From Rhodospirillaceae bacterium (GTDB lineage Bacteria; Pseudomonadota; Alphaproteobacteria; UBA6615), in the NCBI GenBank assembly GCA_018667335.1, contig JABIVD010000058.1, positions 1 through 64,000 on the forward strand: a DNA stretch of 64,000 nt. The letters run 5' to 3'. Below the pieces are notes generated by a model, which saw only the letters and a list, made by a program, of their open reading frames with translations, had not been told where the DNA came from and searched no databases. Of the stretch, positions 7,219 through 16,943 are shown in pieces. How positions within the stretch are numbered: the first letter of the stretch is position 1; every line of letters begins with the position of its first letter. The position numbers and the translations under genes are program-made.

Positions 7219-8613
7219 ATGACGAACAAGACCCGCACCGAAAGCGACACGATGGGCGAAGTGGCTGTCCCGGCCGACAAATACTGGGGCGCCCAGACTC
7301 AGCGCAGCATCGAGAATTTTCCGATCGGCGACGATCGCATGCCGACCGCGCTGGTACGCGCGCTCGGTATCCAGAAGCAAGCAGCTGCCAAGGCCAACCT
7401 GGCACTCGGGCAACTTGAGCCGGAGGTCGCAAACGCCGTGATCGAAGCCGCGCAGGAAGTCATCGATGGAAAATTCGATGACAACTTCCCGCTGGTGGTC
7501 TGGCAAACAGGCTCGGGCACCCAGTCGAACATGAACGCCAACGAGGTCATCGCGAACCGTGCCAACGAGATTCTCGGCGGCAAGCCAGGGGACAAGTCCC
7601 CGGTCCACCCAAACGATCATGTGAACCGCAGCCAGTCGTCAAACGACACCTTTCCCGCCGCCATGCACATCGCCGCGGCGCTGGAGTTCCAGGACCGGCT
7701 GATTCCGGGCCTCACGCATCTGAAGGATGCGCTCGAAGCCAAGTCGAAGGAATTCGAGGACATCATCAAGATCGGTCGCACCCACACCCAGGACGCGACG
7801 CCCCTGACCCTCGGCCAGGAATTCTCCGGCTACGCGGCGCAGATGGAGGGTGTGATCGCCGGCATCGAACGGGCGACACCCGATCTTCTGCAGCTGGCCC
7901 AGGGCGGCACGGCCGTCGGCACCGGGCTCAACACACCGATCGGTTTTGCCGAACGTTTTGCCGAGGAGGTCGCCGGCATCACCGGGAAACCGTTCGAGAC
8001 GATGGCGAACAAGTTTGCAGGCCTGGCGGCACATGACGCGATGGTTGCCGCATCCGGCGCGCTGAATGTCGGTGCAGTGGCCGCCATGAAGATCGCCAAC
8101 GACATTCGTTTCCTCGGCTCCGGGCCGCGCAGTGGCATCGGCGAATTGAGCCTGCCGGCAAACGAGCCGGGTTCATCGATCATGCCGGGCAAGATCAATC
8201 CGACTCAGTGCGAGGCGCTGACGATGGTATCGGCGGAGATCATGGGCAACCATGTCGCGGTCACGGTCGCGGGCAGCAACGGCCATTTCGAGCTGAACGT
8301 GTTCAAGCCGGTGATTATCTTTAACGTGCTCCGCTCGGCCCGGTTGCTCGGCGATGCCTGCCGCAGCTTTACCGATCGCTGCGTGACCGGCGTCGAGGCG
8401 AACCGCGATCGGATCGCTGAGTTGATGGCCCAGTCCCTGATGCTGGTGACCGCGCTCAATCCGCATATTGGGTACGATAATGCCGCAAAGGTCGCGAAAA
8501 AGGCGTTTACCGACGGTAGTACCCTAAAAGAGGCCGCAATTGACTTGGGCCTGCTCACGGCCGAGCAGTATGATGCGTGGGTCAAACCGGAGAACATGAT
8601 TAAACCATCATGA
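7219..8613 (+). CDS. fumC: Class II fumarate hydratase
   Basis: 464 residues from the ATG at 7219, with CGGAGGAA just upstream; a GTG codon directly before it (7216) is the only alternative. Catalyses reversible hydration of fumarate to malate in the TCA cycle. The fumarase/aspartase superfamily signature [13 protein letters not shown] lies near residue 317, and [13 protein letters not shown] and [16 protein letters not shown] are in their usual places. Length matches the oxygen-stable homotetrameric class. Its stop overlaps the start of the next small gene (ATGA). Confidence 0.97.
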   Translation: MTNKTRTESDTMGEVAVPADKYWGAQTQRSIENFPIGDDRMPTALVRALGIQKQAAAKANLALGQLEPEVANAVIEAAQEVIDGKFDDNFPLVVWQTGSGTQSNMNANEVIANRANEILGGKPGDKSPVHPNDHVNRSQSSNDTFPAAMHIAAALEFQDRLIPGLTHLKDALEAKSKEFEDIIKIGRTHTQDATPLTLGQEFSGYAAQMEGVIAGIERATPDLLQLAQGGTAVGTGLNTPIGFAERFAEEVAGITGKPFETMANKFAGLAAHDAMVAASGALNVGAVAAMKIANDIRFLGSGPRSGIGELSLPANEPGSSIMPGKINPTQCEALTMVSAEIMGNHVAVTVAGSNGHFELNVFKPVIIFNVLRSARLLGDACRSFTDRCVTGVEANRDRIAELMAQSLMLVTALNPHIGYDNAAKVAKKAFTDGSTLKEAAIDLGLLTAEQYDAWVKPENMIKPS

Positions 8614-8849
8614 TTAGCAATGTCGTCGATACTCTGCCGCGTCAGTCCGCGAACAAGAAGCGATCCGTCGTGGTCGCCGGGCACCGCACAAGCGTGTCCC
8701 TTGAGAATGTATTCTGGGATCACCTGCGCAAGGTCGCGAAGGCCCGGCGCATGTCGGTCAATGAACTGGTGACGGAAATTGACCGCGACCGCGACGGCAG
8801 TCTGTCGAGTGCCATCCGTGTTTTCGTCCTGCACGACCTGCGCGACTAG
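8610..8849 (+). CDS. Ribbon-helix-helix domain protein
   Basis: 79 residues, overlapping the fumC stop by 4 bases (ATGA), so probably translated by coupling from the fumC message. The core [20 protein letters not shown] plus [14 protein letters not shown] matches the RHH_4 class of ribbon-helix-helix proteins that is common in alphaproteobacteria: a short beta strand for DNA contact and two helices for dimerisation. The target is unknown; control of the fumC operon or of a distant gene is possible but not shown. Confidence 0.8.
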   Translation: MISNVVDTLPRQSANKKRSVVVAGHRTSVSLENVFWDHLRKVAKARRMSVNELVTEIDRDRDGSLSSAIRVFVLHDLRD

Positions 8850-8900
8850 CGCGGCACCTGGCACACTGACCGGCCGTCACCGGCACCGCCTCTGAACCTA

Positions 8901-11900
8901 TCAACGACCGCGTATCAGGCCTTCCAGCAGGTTGCGGAACTGGTCTTCCGGCTTCTTGCTTTGCGGCTGCTGGGTCGTACTGCCGTCCGTTGCGGGCGGC
9001 GCCTGTTCCTGACTGCCACCCGGCAGCAGCTTGCGCAGGATCGAGCCCGCGGCCTTGCCGACGATGAACTGGTTGATCTCGTTGACGTTGACCAGACGCG
9101 TGTTGGGCGCGTCGAGCGGGCCTTTCTGCTCGACCACAACACCGGCGAATTCCGGGTGCGCCGGGAAACCCGCCCGGGCCTGAATATCCACCGTCCAGTT
9201 TGGCAGATTGGTCGTGCCGCTGAACGCCACGGCGGCACATTCCGCATTGATCTGTTGTTGCGGCAGAGTGGCAATGCCGTTGGCGAGAACAAAACGCCCA
9301 TCGAAGTTTGCGATCTTGGTCTGCCCACCGCGGCCCGATGAGGCGAGCCCGAGGAAGCCTTCGATCCCGTTCAGTCGATCGAGCTGTTCGCTGATCTGGC
9401 AGACATCGACTCCCTCGACCACCGCATCGGTGAAGCGCATCGCACCCTTGCCGGCGAGATTGGAAATCATCTCGAACTCACTGCGACCACGCGACGTCAC
9501 ATCCAGATCCGCGCCCAGCCGGCCCGACGCCAGCTTGACGTTCGAGACAGGAAACAGAAGATCGAGCACAGACATCACGCCGCGCTCGCCGCTCGCGCCG
9601 TCACCAAGAAACTTCGCGGCGTCGGCATTCTCGACACGCATTGCATAACGCATGGTCGGCACGTCACGCGCCGCGACCTGGCCGGTCATGTTGAACCCGC
9701 CGCCGAACGCCTTGCCCGACAATTCGGTAAGATCCAGCACGCCGTCATCCAACTTGATCGCGAGGCGCGGTTGATCGACGCGGATGTTGGTGTACGTGAT
9801 CGCGGGCGCAGAAAGCTTGATGTCCGCATCGGCCGCGCGCAGGCCCGACAATTCGATCGGCTCACGCGACCAGCGCTTGTTGCCTGCAGGTGTAGCCGAA
9901 CCGCGGCTGGCCGCCGCGCCGGCGGCGGCGCCGGACCGCGCATTCGATGCCGTGGACGCAGACCCCTGCTGTGCGGGCAGGAACCAATCAACCACGATTT
10001 CGCCCGTGTCGAGGGTCGCCACAACACTGGGTCGCGGCCCGCCTGTGTCTATCGTTGCATTGCCTTTGAATCCGACCGAACCGGCGGCACCTTCGAGGTT
10101 CGCCAAGGTCATCATATTTGCCGCAAGCGCGAGGTTCGTTTTCAACGCAAATGGTCCGAGGTCGGGCTTCGATGGGCTGTAGTCCGGCGCAAGCAAACGT
10201 GCGAACGCCACCATATCGGGATGAGACGCATTGATCTCGAGGTTGCCCAGCGGGCTACCGGTCGCGAGATTGGTCAGGCGCCCGCGTGCACCGATCTCAC
10301 CGGGGCCGATTTCGACCTTTGTGTCGATGTCACTCGCCGTGAGGTCACCGCGAACGCTGGCGCTTGCCGAGAGCGCACCGAGTTTCGGCCCTCCGGCTCC
10401 GTCTTCGCCGCGCAGCCGGGCGGCAAACTTCGCCGCGTCAGGATGTTTGATGTCCAACTGCATGTCGTAACGCGGCGGCACGGCCAGGACACCCAGACTT
10501 CCAGCCGTCCGCATGCTGGCCCCCATCGCATTGAGGGTCACGTCCACATCCAGATTCTGCAAATCCCCGCGCAGCGATCCGTTCAACTTCGTTGCACCGA
10601 GTTTTGCCGGCGCATCGACACCCGCCAGTGCCAGGAGGCGGTCACCGTCGCGCGCATCGAGGCTAATTGTAACATCTGCTTTTGGCGCGCTCGCCAGTCC
10701 ATCAACACGGCCTTTTACAGATGCTTTCGCACCGGCAAGGCTCACCACGGACAAATCCCGCAACTCAAGATTGCCGCCCTGCAGCGTGCTGTCCAGATTG
10801 ATGTCGCTCAGACGCTGGTCGCGGAATACGACATCACCAACCTTCAGCTGAAGAATGGCGTCGAACGTGTCGAGCGCGGCCAGCCCCGTCGATCCGGCAT
10901 CGCCAGCGGGCGCGTTCCCATCACCCGCCGTCGGGTTCGAGGACGGGTTCGAGGACGGGTTCGTGGACGGGTTCGTGGCTGCGCTGCCAGAAGCCGCGCC
11001 GGCCCCGGCCGATGCTTGGGTCGCTGGATCCGGCAGATACGCATCGACATTCACTTTATCGAACGAGAGCCCTATCCCGAACCCTAGGCGTTCGCGCACC
11101 GCGATCGCCACGCCGCCGCGTATCCGCGAGACATCGACGCTGACATCGATATCGGTCAGCGTCACATTCTCGGATGTCGCTTCGATGGAGAGTGAACCCG
11201 CCATCTTGCGCAGGCGATCCTGCGGTACGGTCGCGACATCGACCCCCGCCCATTGCAGAAGTGCCCGGAAATCATCGGCCGACAAGTCGGCCTGCCCCTC
11301 GAATTTAGGCACCGATTCCGTCGTTGATACGAAACCGACCACGGATGCATTCGCACCACCGGGAAACTGCGCCGCGGCCTGCGATATCGTCAGGCTGCCA
11401 TCCGCCAGCTCGGTGTTGAGCAAGACCTGACGCACCACACCGCCGCGATAAACGACCGCATCAATCTTTGTTTCGAGTGTCGCCGAAAATCCTGTCGGCA
11501 GCGCGAAACCGGCGCCGGTCGTGGCCTGGCCCGGCGCGGTTTTTGCAGAGGAATCGTTGCTCCGCTCTGACGGGCCGTCATTTGAATCACCGCCCCCGGC
11601 ACCCGATTTGGGCGCGGCCGCCAGAAGGCGGTCGAGGTCGAGCTGGTTCAGGTTGAGCACCAGGCCGGCCGAGGGAATATCACCCAGGATCACATCGACA
11701 GCGCCCGTGGCGGAATCATCGCCTAGCCGCAAGGTAAGATCGTCGATGGAGATCGACGCCTGGCTGGCCGCCAATGTCCCGTTGATCTCCAGCGGCTTGC
11801 CCATGAGAACGGCGGGCGCCGGCCCGTTGGAGAAAGCCGCAACCAACGCCGACAGATCCTCCGCGCGCACCTCGACCTGCCCGGACAAACGGGCTGCGTC

Positions 11901-12638
11901 CGGTGCACCGGCGAGCACGCCGGAGTATCCGATTTCGGCCCCGCCGGCCGATATCTTCAAATTGACGGGGGTTGCCCTGTCTTCGGCAAATTCGCCGATC
12001 GCCGCATCGACACCGATCGCAATTCCCCGCGCATTGACGTTGCCGTTGGCTCGGAACGGACCCGTCAGGCTCGCCGCGCCGAGCGAGGCGTTGATGTCTT
12101 CAATCCGCTCTGTGCTGTCGGGTGTCCGGAAAACGAGCGTGCCGCCTTCGATCACCACATTGTCGAACCGCACGGCGGGCGCCTGGGATTCCTTGGCGCC
12201 CGTGGCCACGTCATCGGCCCCACCCCGCTCACTCGATGTCGCTTCGGGCGCCGGCGTAAATGTCCAATTGTTCGTCCCGTCAGCATACTGCTCGAGAAGA
12301 ATGTCGGGTTCCGAGAGGACGATCCGGCTGACCTGAATATTGCCGGTGATCAGCGGAAACAGCGCGACCTCAACTGCCGCCGCCTTCAGGCGCAGCATAT
12401 CCGGCGCGCTGCCATCCTTGGCATTCGACAGCCGCACCCCGGTGGCCGAGACGCCCGGTGCGGGGAGGATCCGGAACTTGAGGTTCCCGTCGATTGCAAG
12501 GTTTCGACCGGTTGCCTTCGCAACTTCGCGCGCAATGTCGCCCTTTATCGAATCCGCCGGGATAAAGAGCGGGCCGACAAACGCCGCCGCAACAGTAACG
12601 ACGACCAGAACAGCAAGGCCGATGAGTAGTTTTCGCAC
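8901..12638 (-). CDS. AsmA-family envelope protein
   Basis: 1245 residues, starting at a GTG (12638). A signal anchor (about 4-25) is followed by the AsmA N-terminal pattern IAREVAKATGRNLAIDGNL and long stretches of beta-rich repeats, ending with the AsmA C-terminal domain (about 1000-1190, ADLDVTSRGRSEFEM). AsmA-like proteins are large periplasm-spanning proteins anchored in the inner membrane and are linked to phospholipid transport and outer membrane assembly. A low-complexity insert of NPSS repeats and a C-terminal Gln/Lys-rich tail are visible. It is a single gene, divergent from ggt; the mRNA leader may hide its ribosome site in a short hairpin. Confidence 0.9.
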   Translation of the reverse strand: MRKLLIGLAVLVVVTVAAAFVGPLFIPADSIKGDIAREVAKATGRNLAIDGNLKFRILPAPGVSATGVRLSNAKDGSAPDMLRLKAAAVEVALFPLITGNIQVSRIVLSEPDILLEQYADGTNNWTFTPAPEATSSERGGADDVATGAKESQAPAVRFDNVVIEGGTLVFRTPDSTERIEDINASLGAASLTGPFRANGNVNARGIAIGVDAAIGEFAEDRATPVNLKISAGGAEIGYSGVLAGAPDAARLSGQVEVRAEDLSALVAAFSNGPAPAVLMGKPLEINGTLAASQASISIDDLTLRLGDDSATGAVDVILGDIPSAGLVLNLNQLDLDRLLAAAPKSGAGGGDSNDGPSERSNDSSAKTAPGQATTGAGFALPTGFSATLETKIDAVVYRGGVVRQVLLNTELADGSLTISQAAAQFPGGANASVVGFVSTTESVPKFEGQADLSADDFRALLQWAGVDVATVPQDRLRKMAGSLSIEATSENVTLTDIDVSVDVSRIRGGVAIAVRERLGFGIGLSFDKVNVDAYLPDPATQASAGAGAASGSAATNPSTNPSSNPSSNPTAGDGNAPAGDAGSTGLAALDTFDAILQLKVGDVVFRDQRLSDINLDSTLQGGNLELRDLSVVSLAGAKASVKGRVDGLASAPKADVTISLDARDGDRLLALAGVDAPAKLGATKLNGSLRGDLQNLDVDVTLNAMGASMRTAGSLGVLAVPPRYDMQLDIKHPDAAKFAARLRGEDGAGGPKLGALSASASVRGDLTASDIDTKVEIGPGEIGARGRLTNLATGSPLGNLEINASHPDMVAFARLLAPDYSPSKPDLGPFALKTNLALAANMMTLANLEGAAGSVGFKGNATIDTGGPRPSVVATLDTGEIVVDWFLPAQQGSASTASNARSGAAAGAAASRGSATPAGNKRWSREPIELSGLRAADADIKLSAPAITYTNIRVDQPRLAIKLDDGVLDLTELSGKAFGGGFNMTGQVAARDVPTMRYAMRVENADAAKFLGDGASGERGVMSVLDLLFPVSNVKLASGRLGADLDVTSRGRSEFEMISNLAGKGAMRFTDAVVEGVDVCQISEQLDRLNGIEGFLGLASSGRGGQTKIANFDGRFVLANGIATLPQQQINAECAAVAFSGTTNLPNWTVDIQARAGFPAHPEFAGVVVEQKGPLDAPNTRLVNVNEINQFIVGKAAGSILRKLLPGGSQEQAPPATDGSTTQQPQSKKPEDQFRNLLEGLIRGR
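10933..10980. repeat. 12-bp tandem repeat inside the AsmA gene (4 copies)
   Basis: Four head-to-tail copies of GGGTTCGAGGAC and its close variants (GGGTTCGTGGAC, GGGTTCGTGGCT). On the coding strand they encode the NPSS/NPST low-complexity linker. Twelve-base units keep the frame, so copy number can vary without breaking the gene. Confidence 0.9.
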
Positions 12639-12652
12639 GAGACGGCGTCTCC
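12639..12652 (-). promoter_or_regulatory. Hairpin covering the AsmA ribosome site
   Basis: On the minus strand the leader reads GGAGACGCCGTCTC and then the GTG start. GAGAC and GTCTC pair as a 5-bp stem with a 3-nt loop, which includes the only visible Shine-Dalgarno (GGAG) and abuts the start codon. Confidence 0.35.
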
Positions 12653-12846
12653 AAAATTGTATGACCGGCCTACGCTCAAAGCGCGCCCGTTCCCTGTCAT
12701 GCCCGGATTGCGCAGCGTTCGAAAGCTAAAATATCAGCCCTTGGGACGCAAACCGAACCCCGTGACATAAGAACGCAATTTGGCTGGCGAAGATGTGACG
12801 ACCCGCACAGTTGGGTTCGCCGTCGATTCCGTGGCAGCTTGTCGAG

Positions 12847-14601
12847 ATGATGCGTTTCCGCTGCACGTTCCTGTTTGGGCTGATCTCCGCTTGGGTGATT
12901 GCCGCGACACCCGTACTCGGGCAGGAAAACCAACCCGAAGATTCGACCGGCCGGACCGACAATCGGCTGACGACCGCAAGCCGCCACATGGTCGCGGCCG
13001 CCCACCCCGACGCCGTCGCGGCAGGCCTCGAGATGCTGCGGCGCGGCGGAAGTGCGGCGGATGCGGCAATTGCCGTGCAACTCGTCCTCAACCTCGTGGA
13101 GCCCCAGAGCTCGGGTATTGGCGGCGGCGCCTTCCTGCTTTTCCATGACGCCACGCAGAACCGGACCGTCGCATTCGACGGACGGGAAACGGCGCCGATC
13201 GCGGCGACTCCGGACATGTTTCTGACGTCCGACGGCACGCCGGTGACGTTTGGCGCGGCAATCGTCGGCGGTCGTTCGGTCGGCACCCCCGGGACAATCG
13301 CGCTGCTGGCCCGCCTGTTTCAGCAACACGGGAAATTGACCTGGCCGGAGCTTTTTGCACCCGCGATCCGCCTCGCGCAGCAGGGATTCATCGTCGGGCC
13401 ACGGCTTGCGAAGATGCTGGCCAGCGATCGCGGCCAGCGACTTCGAACCTTTACTGCCGCGCGGGACTATTTCTTCCCCGCCGGCGAACCGCTGCGCGTC
13501 GGGACCCGCAAGACCAACCCGGAATTTGCCGAGACTCTGATCGCGATCGCGGAACGCGGGCCTGCGGCCTTCTATACCGGCCCGATCGCGCAGGACATCG
13601 TCGACACGGTACGCGACGCGCCGGGAAATCCGGGACGGCTCTCGCTGGCAGACCTCGCATCCTACGACATCGTCCGCCGAGACCCTGTTTGCCACGGCTA
13701 TCGCAGCTATCGTGTCTGCGGCATGGGCCCGCCCAGTTCCGGTGGGCTGACGGTCGGGCTAACCCTCGGCATGCTGACCGGGTTCGACCTGCCGGGCATG
13801 GGACCGGACGATCCGCAGAGTTGGCATCTGCTGGCCGAAGCCTCGAAGCTCGCATTCGCCGATCGCAACCAGTACGTCGCCGACGGCGACTTCGTGCCGG
13901 TCCCGGAAGCGGGACTGCTCCATCCGGACTATCTCGCCAAACGCGCCGCCTTCATCCGCCGGGAGACCTCCATCCTGCCGCCGGTCGTGCATGGGCTCCC
14001 GCCCGGCGTGCCGGCGCGCAAGCGCGCGCCCGACACTCAGACCGGGCGACCGGGCACCAGCCACATCTCGATCGTCGATGGGGCAGGCAACGCCGTCTCC
14101 ATGACAACAACGATCGAGGGCGCGTTCGGCTCTCAGTTGATGGTGCGCGGGTTCCTGCTCAACAACGAGCTCACGGATTTCTCCTTCCTGCCCAGCAAAG
14201 ACGGACAGTTGGTGGCCAACCGGGTGGAGCCCCGCAAGCGCCCGCGCAGTTCGATGGCGCCGACGCTTGTGTTCAATGCCGACGGCTCCCTGCGACTGGT
14301 CGTCGGCTCGCCCGGCGGCAGCCGCATCATCGGCTATGTCGCCAAGACCCTGGTGGCGGTGCTGGACTGGGACCTCGACATCCAGGCGGCCATCGACCTG
14401 GGTCATGTCGTGAACCGCAACGGCGCGACCGACTTCGAAGCCGGTACCGAGGCTGAGGCACTCGTGCCCGCCTTCAAGGCGTTGGGTCATACGACGCGGG
14501 TGCGCGACCTCAACAGCGGGCTGCACGGCATCGAGATCGTCGACGGCAAGCTGCGCGGTGGCGCAGATCCGCGGCGCGAAGGCGTCGCGCGGGGCGACTG
14601 A
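12847..14601 (+). CDS. ggt: Gamma-glutamyltransferase
   Basis: 584 residues from the first of two adjacent ATG codons (12847, 12850); a further in-frame start at 12811 would spoil the signal peptide. Signal peptide about 1-26 (ending TPVLG before QEN), so periplasmic. The precursor is expected to cut itself before the nucleophile Thr in GTSHISIVD (about residue 402); SMTTTIEGAFG, RPRSSMAPTL and SPGGSRII match the small-subunit motifs, and GPPSSGG the large subunit. It removes the gamma-glutamyl group of glutathione. A 5-oxoprolinase is encoded 4 kb away, so both ends of a gamma-glutamyl salvage route are present, though on opposite strands. Confidence 0.93.
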   Translation: MMRFRCTFLFGLISAWVIAATPVLGQENQPEDSTGRTDNRLTTASRHMVAAAHPDAVAAGLEMLRRGGSAADAAIAVQLVLNLVEPQSSGIGGGAFLLFHDATQNRTVAFDGRETAPIAATPDMFLTSDGTPVTFGAAIVGGRSVGTPGTIALLARLFQQHGKLTWPELFAPAIRLAQQGFIVGPRLAKMLASDRGQRLRTFTAARDYFFPAGEPLRVGTRKTNPEFAETLIAIAERGPAAFYTGPIAQDIVDTVRDAPGNPGRLSLADLASYDIVRRDPVCHGYRSYRVCGMGPPSSGGLTVGLTLGMLTGFDLPGMGPDDPQSWHLLAEASKLAFADRNQYVADGDFVPVPEAGLLHPDYLAKRAAFIRRETSILPPVVHGLPPGVPARKRAPDTQTGRPGTSHISIVDGAGNAVSMTTTIEGAFGSQLMVRGFLLNNELTDFSFLPSKDGQLVANRVEPRKRPRSSMAPTLVFNADGSLRLVVGSPGGSRIIGYVAKTLVAVLDWDLDIQAAIDLGHVVNRNGATDFEAGTEAEALVPAFKALGHTTRVRDLNSGLHGIEIVDGKLRGGADPRREGVARGD

Positions 14602-14705
14602 TTCCACGCAACCCAAAACTGTGCGGTTCCAGCAAGAAACGGAATGACGTGAGCTTCACCATGACCTACTGACACTTTATCGCGCCAAAATTACGGATCG
14701 TCAGG

Positions 14706-15638
14706 ATGGCCACCACATCTATCAAAGCGAGCATGGGCCTGCGTGAGTGGATCATGCTTTTGGTCTTGTCCGTACTTTGGGGCGGGTCCTTTTTCTTCGT
14801 CGAGATTGTCCTCACGGAACTCCGTCCGTTTACGACCGTGACGTTGCGGGTCGGGCTCGCGGCACTGGCACTCTGGATATTCGTGGGACTAACGGGCAGA
14901 GCTATCCCTGGTGGACGCAGCGTCTGGCTCGCGTTTCTGGGTATGGGCATCCTCAACAATGCCATCCCGTTTTCCCTGATCACCTGGGGACAGACAGAGA
15001 TTGCCTCGGGCCTGGCATCCATCCTCAACGCGACCACCCCGCTATTCACCGTGATCATTGCCGGCCTGCTCCTGTCCGACGAACGCGCAAATCCATCGAA
15101 ATTGTTCGGTGTCCTGTTCGGCTTCGCCGGCTGCATTCTGATTATCGGGCCAACGGCCCTCCATGAATTGGGTGTCGGGGCGCTTGCGCAGCTCGCGGTT
15201 CTCGCCGCAGCGCTCTCCTATGCGTTCGCGGGCGTCTACGGTCGCAGATTTCAAAGCATGGGTATCGACCCGGTGGTCACGGCGGCGGGACAGACAACCG
15301 CTTCGACCTTGATACTTGTGCCGATCACATTCCTGTTCGAAGACCCGCTGGCACAGGCATGGCCCAGTGTTGAGACTTGGGCCGCCATTGCAGCTCTAGC
15401 GGTATTATCAACGGCCATCGCCTATGTCCTGTACTTCCGAATCTTGGCGTCCGCCGGTGCCACGAATTTGCTTTTGGTCACATTCCTGATCCCTGTGTCC
15501 GCAATTTTTCTTGGTTCTGTGTTCCTGGGAGAGAAACTCTCGTTCCTCCACTTCGCGGGACTAGCGCTCATCGGGATCGGCCTGGGCGTTATCGACGGGC
15601 GGGTTTTTCGCCGCCGCCCGTTAAACGAAAGAAGCTAA
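14706..15638 (+). CDS. EamA/DMT-superfamily transporter
   Basis: 310 residues with about ten hydrophobic segments arranged as two EamA repeats (about 15-145 and 160-295), LWGGSFFFVEIVL at the start and LGSVFLGEKLSFLHFAG near the end. Members export or import small metabolites such as amino acids or cofactors; the substrate cannot be read from sequence. Its stop codon overlaps the stop of the convergent exporter gene (TAA and TAG share bases 15636-15637), so the two transcripts must meet here. Confidence 0.88.
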   Translation: MATTSIKASMGLREWIMLLVLSVLWGGSFFFVEIVLTELRPFTTVTLRVGLAALALWIFVGLTGRAIPGGRSVWLAFLGMGILNNAIPFSLITWGQTEIASGLASILNATTPLFTVIIAGLLLSDERANPSKLFGVLFGFAGCILIIGPTALHELGVGALAQLAVLAAALSYAFAGVYGRRFQSMGIDPVVTAAGQTTASTLILVPITFLFEDPLAQAWPSVETWAAIAALAVLSTAIAYVLYFRILASAGATNLLLVTFLIPVSAIFLGSVFLGEKLSFLHFAGLALIGIGLGVIDGRVFRRRPLNERS

Positions 15639-16843
15639 TTGCTCTGCTTTCCAACCCGGGTCAGGAAGACCGCGCTCAGGAATGCCAGCGTCGAAGCCGT
15701 CAGCATGATCACAGCCATCGGCAACGGCGTGTCGTCCTGGAGCATCCCTGCGAGCTGGGCGAAACCGGCACCCATAAGCATCTGCAGGAACGCCAGCAGG
15801 CCCGACGCCGTGCCGGCGAAGCGCGGGCTGATGCTGATCGCACCCGCCTGGGCATTGGGCATGGACAGGCCGTTCGCAAACGCCATGCCCATGCCCGGCA
15901 GGAAGATCGTCCAGGGCGACCAAACACCGGCCAGGACGAAGGCGAGCATCACAACCCCGAACACGACCGCGAGACCGCTGCCGACGCGCATCATCCGGTC
16001 GAGCCCGATCCGCTGACCGAGCCGCGCGGTCATGAATGTTCCGGCCATGAACCCGGCCGAGATCAACACAAAGAACAAACCGAATTCGGTTGGCGGCCGC
16101 TCCAGAACATTGATTGTCACGAACGGTGCGGCACCGAGGAAAGCCATGAACATGCCCATGCCGAACCCGGCCTGCCCGGCATAACCGAGAAAGGCCGGCA
16201 CCCGCAGCAGCACCCCGAAGCCCGACAACATGCCGCGGAATGTCTGGGCGGATGTGCCCGGCTGCAGGCTTTCCGGCACCCGCGGCAACGCCAACGCCAG
16301 CACGACGATGCCCACGACCCCGGAGAATATGAAAATGGCCCGCCAGCCGAAGGCATCGTTGAGCAGGCCGCCGATAAGGGGCGCGACCATCGGCGCGACC
16401 ACCAGCGCGGTGATCATGTAGGCCATCAAACGCGCCGCCGTGTCCCGGTCATAGAGATCGCGGATGATGGCACGGCTGACCACCATGCCGGCGGCACCGC
16501 CCACGGCCTGTGTGACCCGCCCCGCAATCAACAGCTCGATCGACGGCGCAAGTGCACTCACCACGGAGCCGAGCAGGAAGATCACCAGCCCGACCAGGAG
16601 CACAGGCCTTCGGCCATAGCGATCCGACGCCGGGCCATACACCAGGGTCGCGAATGCAATGGTGAACAAGGCGAGCGACAGCACATATTGCACCGTGCCC
16701 GCGCTGACCATGAACGCGTCCTGCATGACCGGCAGGACCGGCAGGATGATCTGCATCGCCAGCGGCCCCAGCGCGGTGATCACCGCGAGGACGCCGATCA
16801 GCATCTTGGTATTGGCGGGCGCCGTCACGCGATCACCGGACAT
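15635..16843 (-). CDS. Bcr/CflA-family MFS drug exporter
   Basis: 402 residues from the ATG at 16843, which has AAGGA 7 bases upstream; a start 17 codons earlier would add a Cys-rich, non-membrane leader. About 12 transmembrane segments, with the MFS motif A as GPASDRYGRRPVLL between helices 2 and 3 and the Bcr/CflA-like LPVLPVMQDAF at the N-terminus. The family pumps out small drugs such as bicyclomycin or chloramphenicol, or amino acids and sugars; the true substrate is unknown. It lies downstream of the TTC38-like gene on the same strand. Confidence 0.88.
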   Translation of the reverse strand: MSGDRVTAPANTKMLIGVLAVITALGPLAMQIILPVLPVMQDAFMVSAGTVQYVLSLALFTIAFATLVYGPASDRYGRRPVLLVGLVIFLLGSVVSALAPSIELLIAGRVTQAVGGAAGMVVSRAIIRDLYDRDTAARLMAYMITALVVAPMVAPLIGGLLNDAFGWRAIFIFSGVVGIVVLALALPRVPESLQPGTSAQTFRGMLSGFGVLLRVPAFLGYAGQAGFGMGMFMAFLGAAPFVTINVLERPPTEFGLFFVLISAGFMAGTFMTARLGQRIGLDRMMRVGSGLAVVFGVVMLAFVLAGVWSPWTIFLPGMGMAFANGLSMPNAQAGAISISPRFAGTASGLLAFLQMLMGAGFAQLAGMLQDDTPLPMAVIMLTASTLAFLSAVFLTRVGKQSN

Positions 16844-16943
16844 GGGAATTCCTTCGCATGGCTCCGCGATAGAGCATGCCGGACAGCCCGGCAAACGATC
16901 CGACGAAAATTATTCGCCGGCCAATACAACGCCAGGGCCATTC

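Noticed and set aside
9771-11087. Open frame of 438 codons antisense to the AsmA gene
   Set aside because: Arg-rich, no family motifs, and the tandem repeat region translates as RGRVRGRVRG, an artefact of the repeat.
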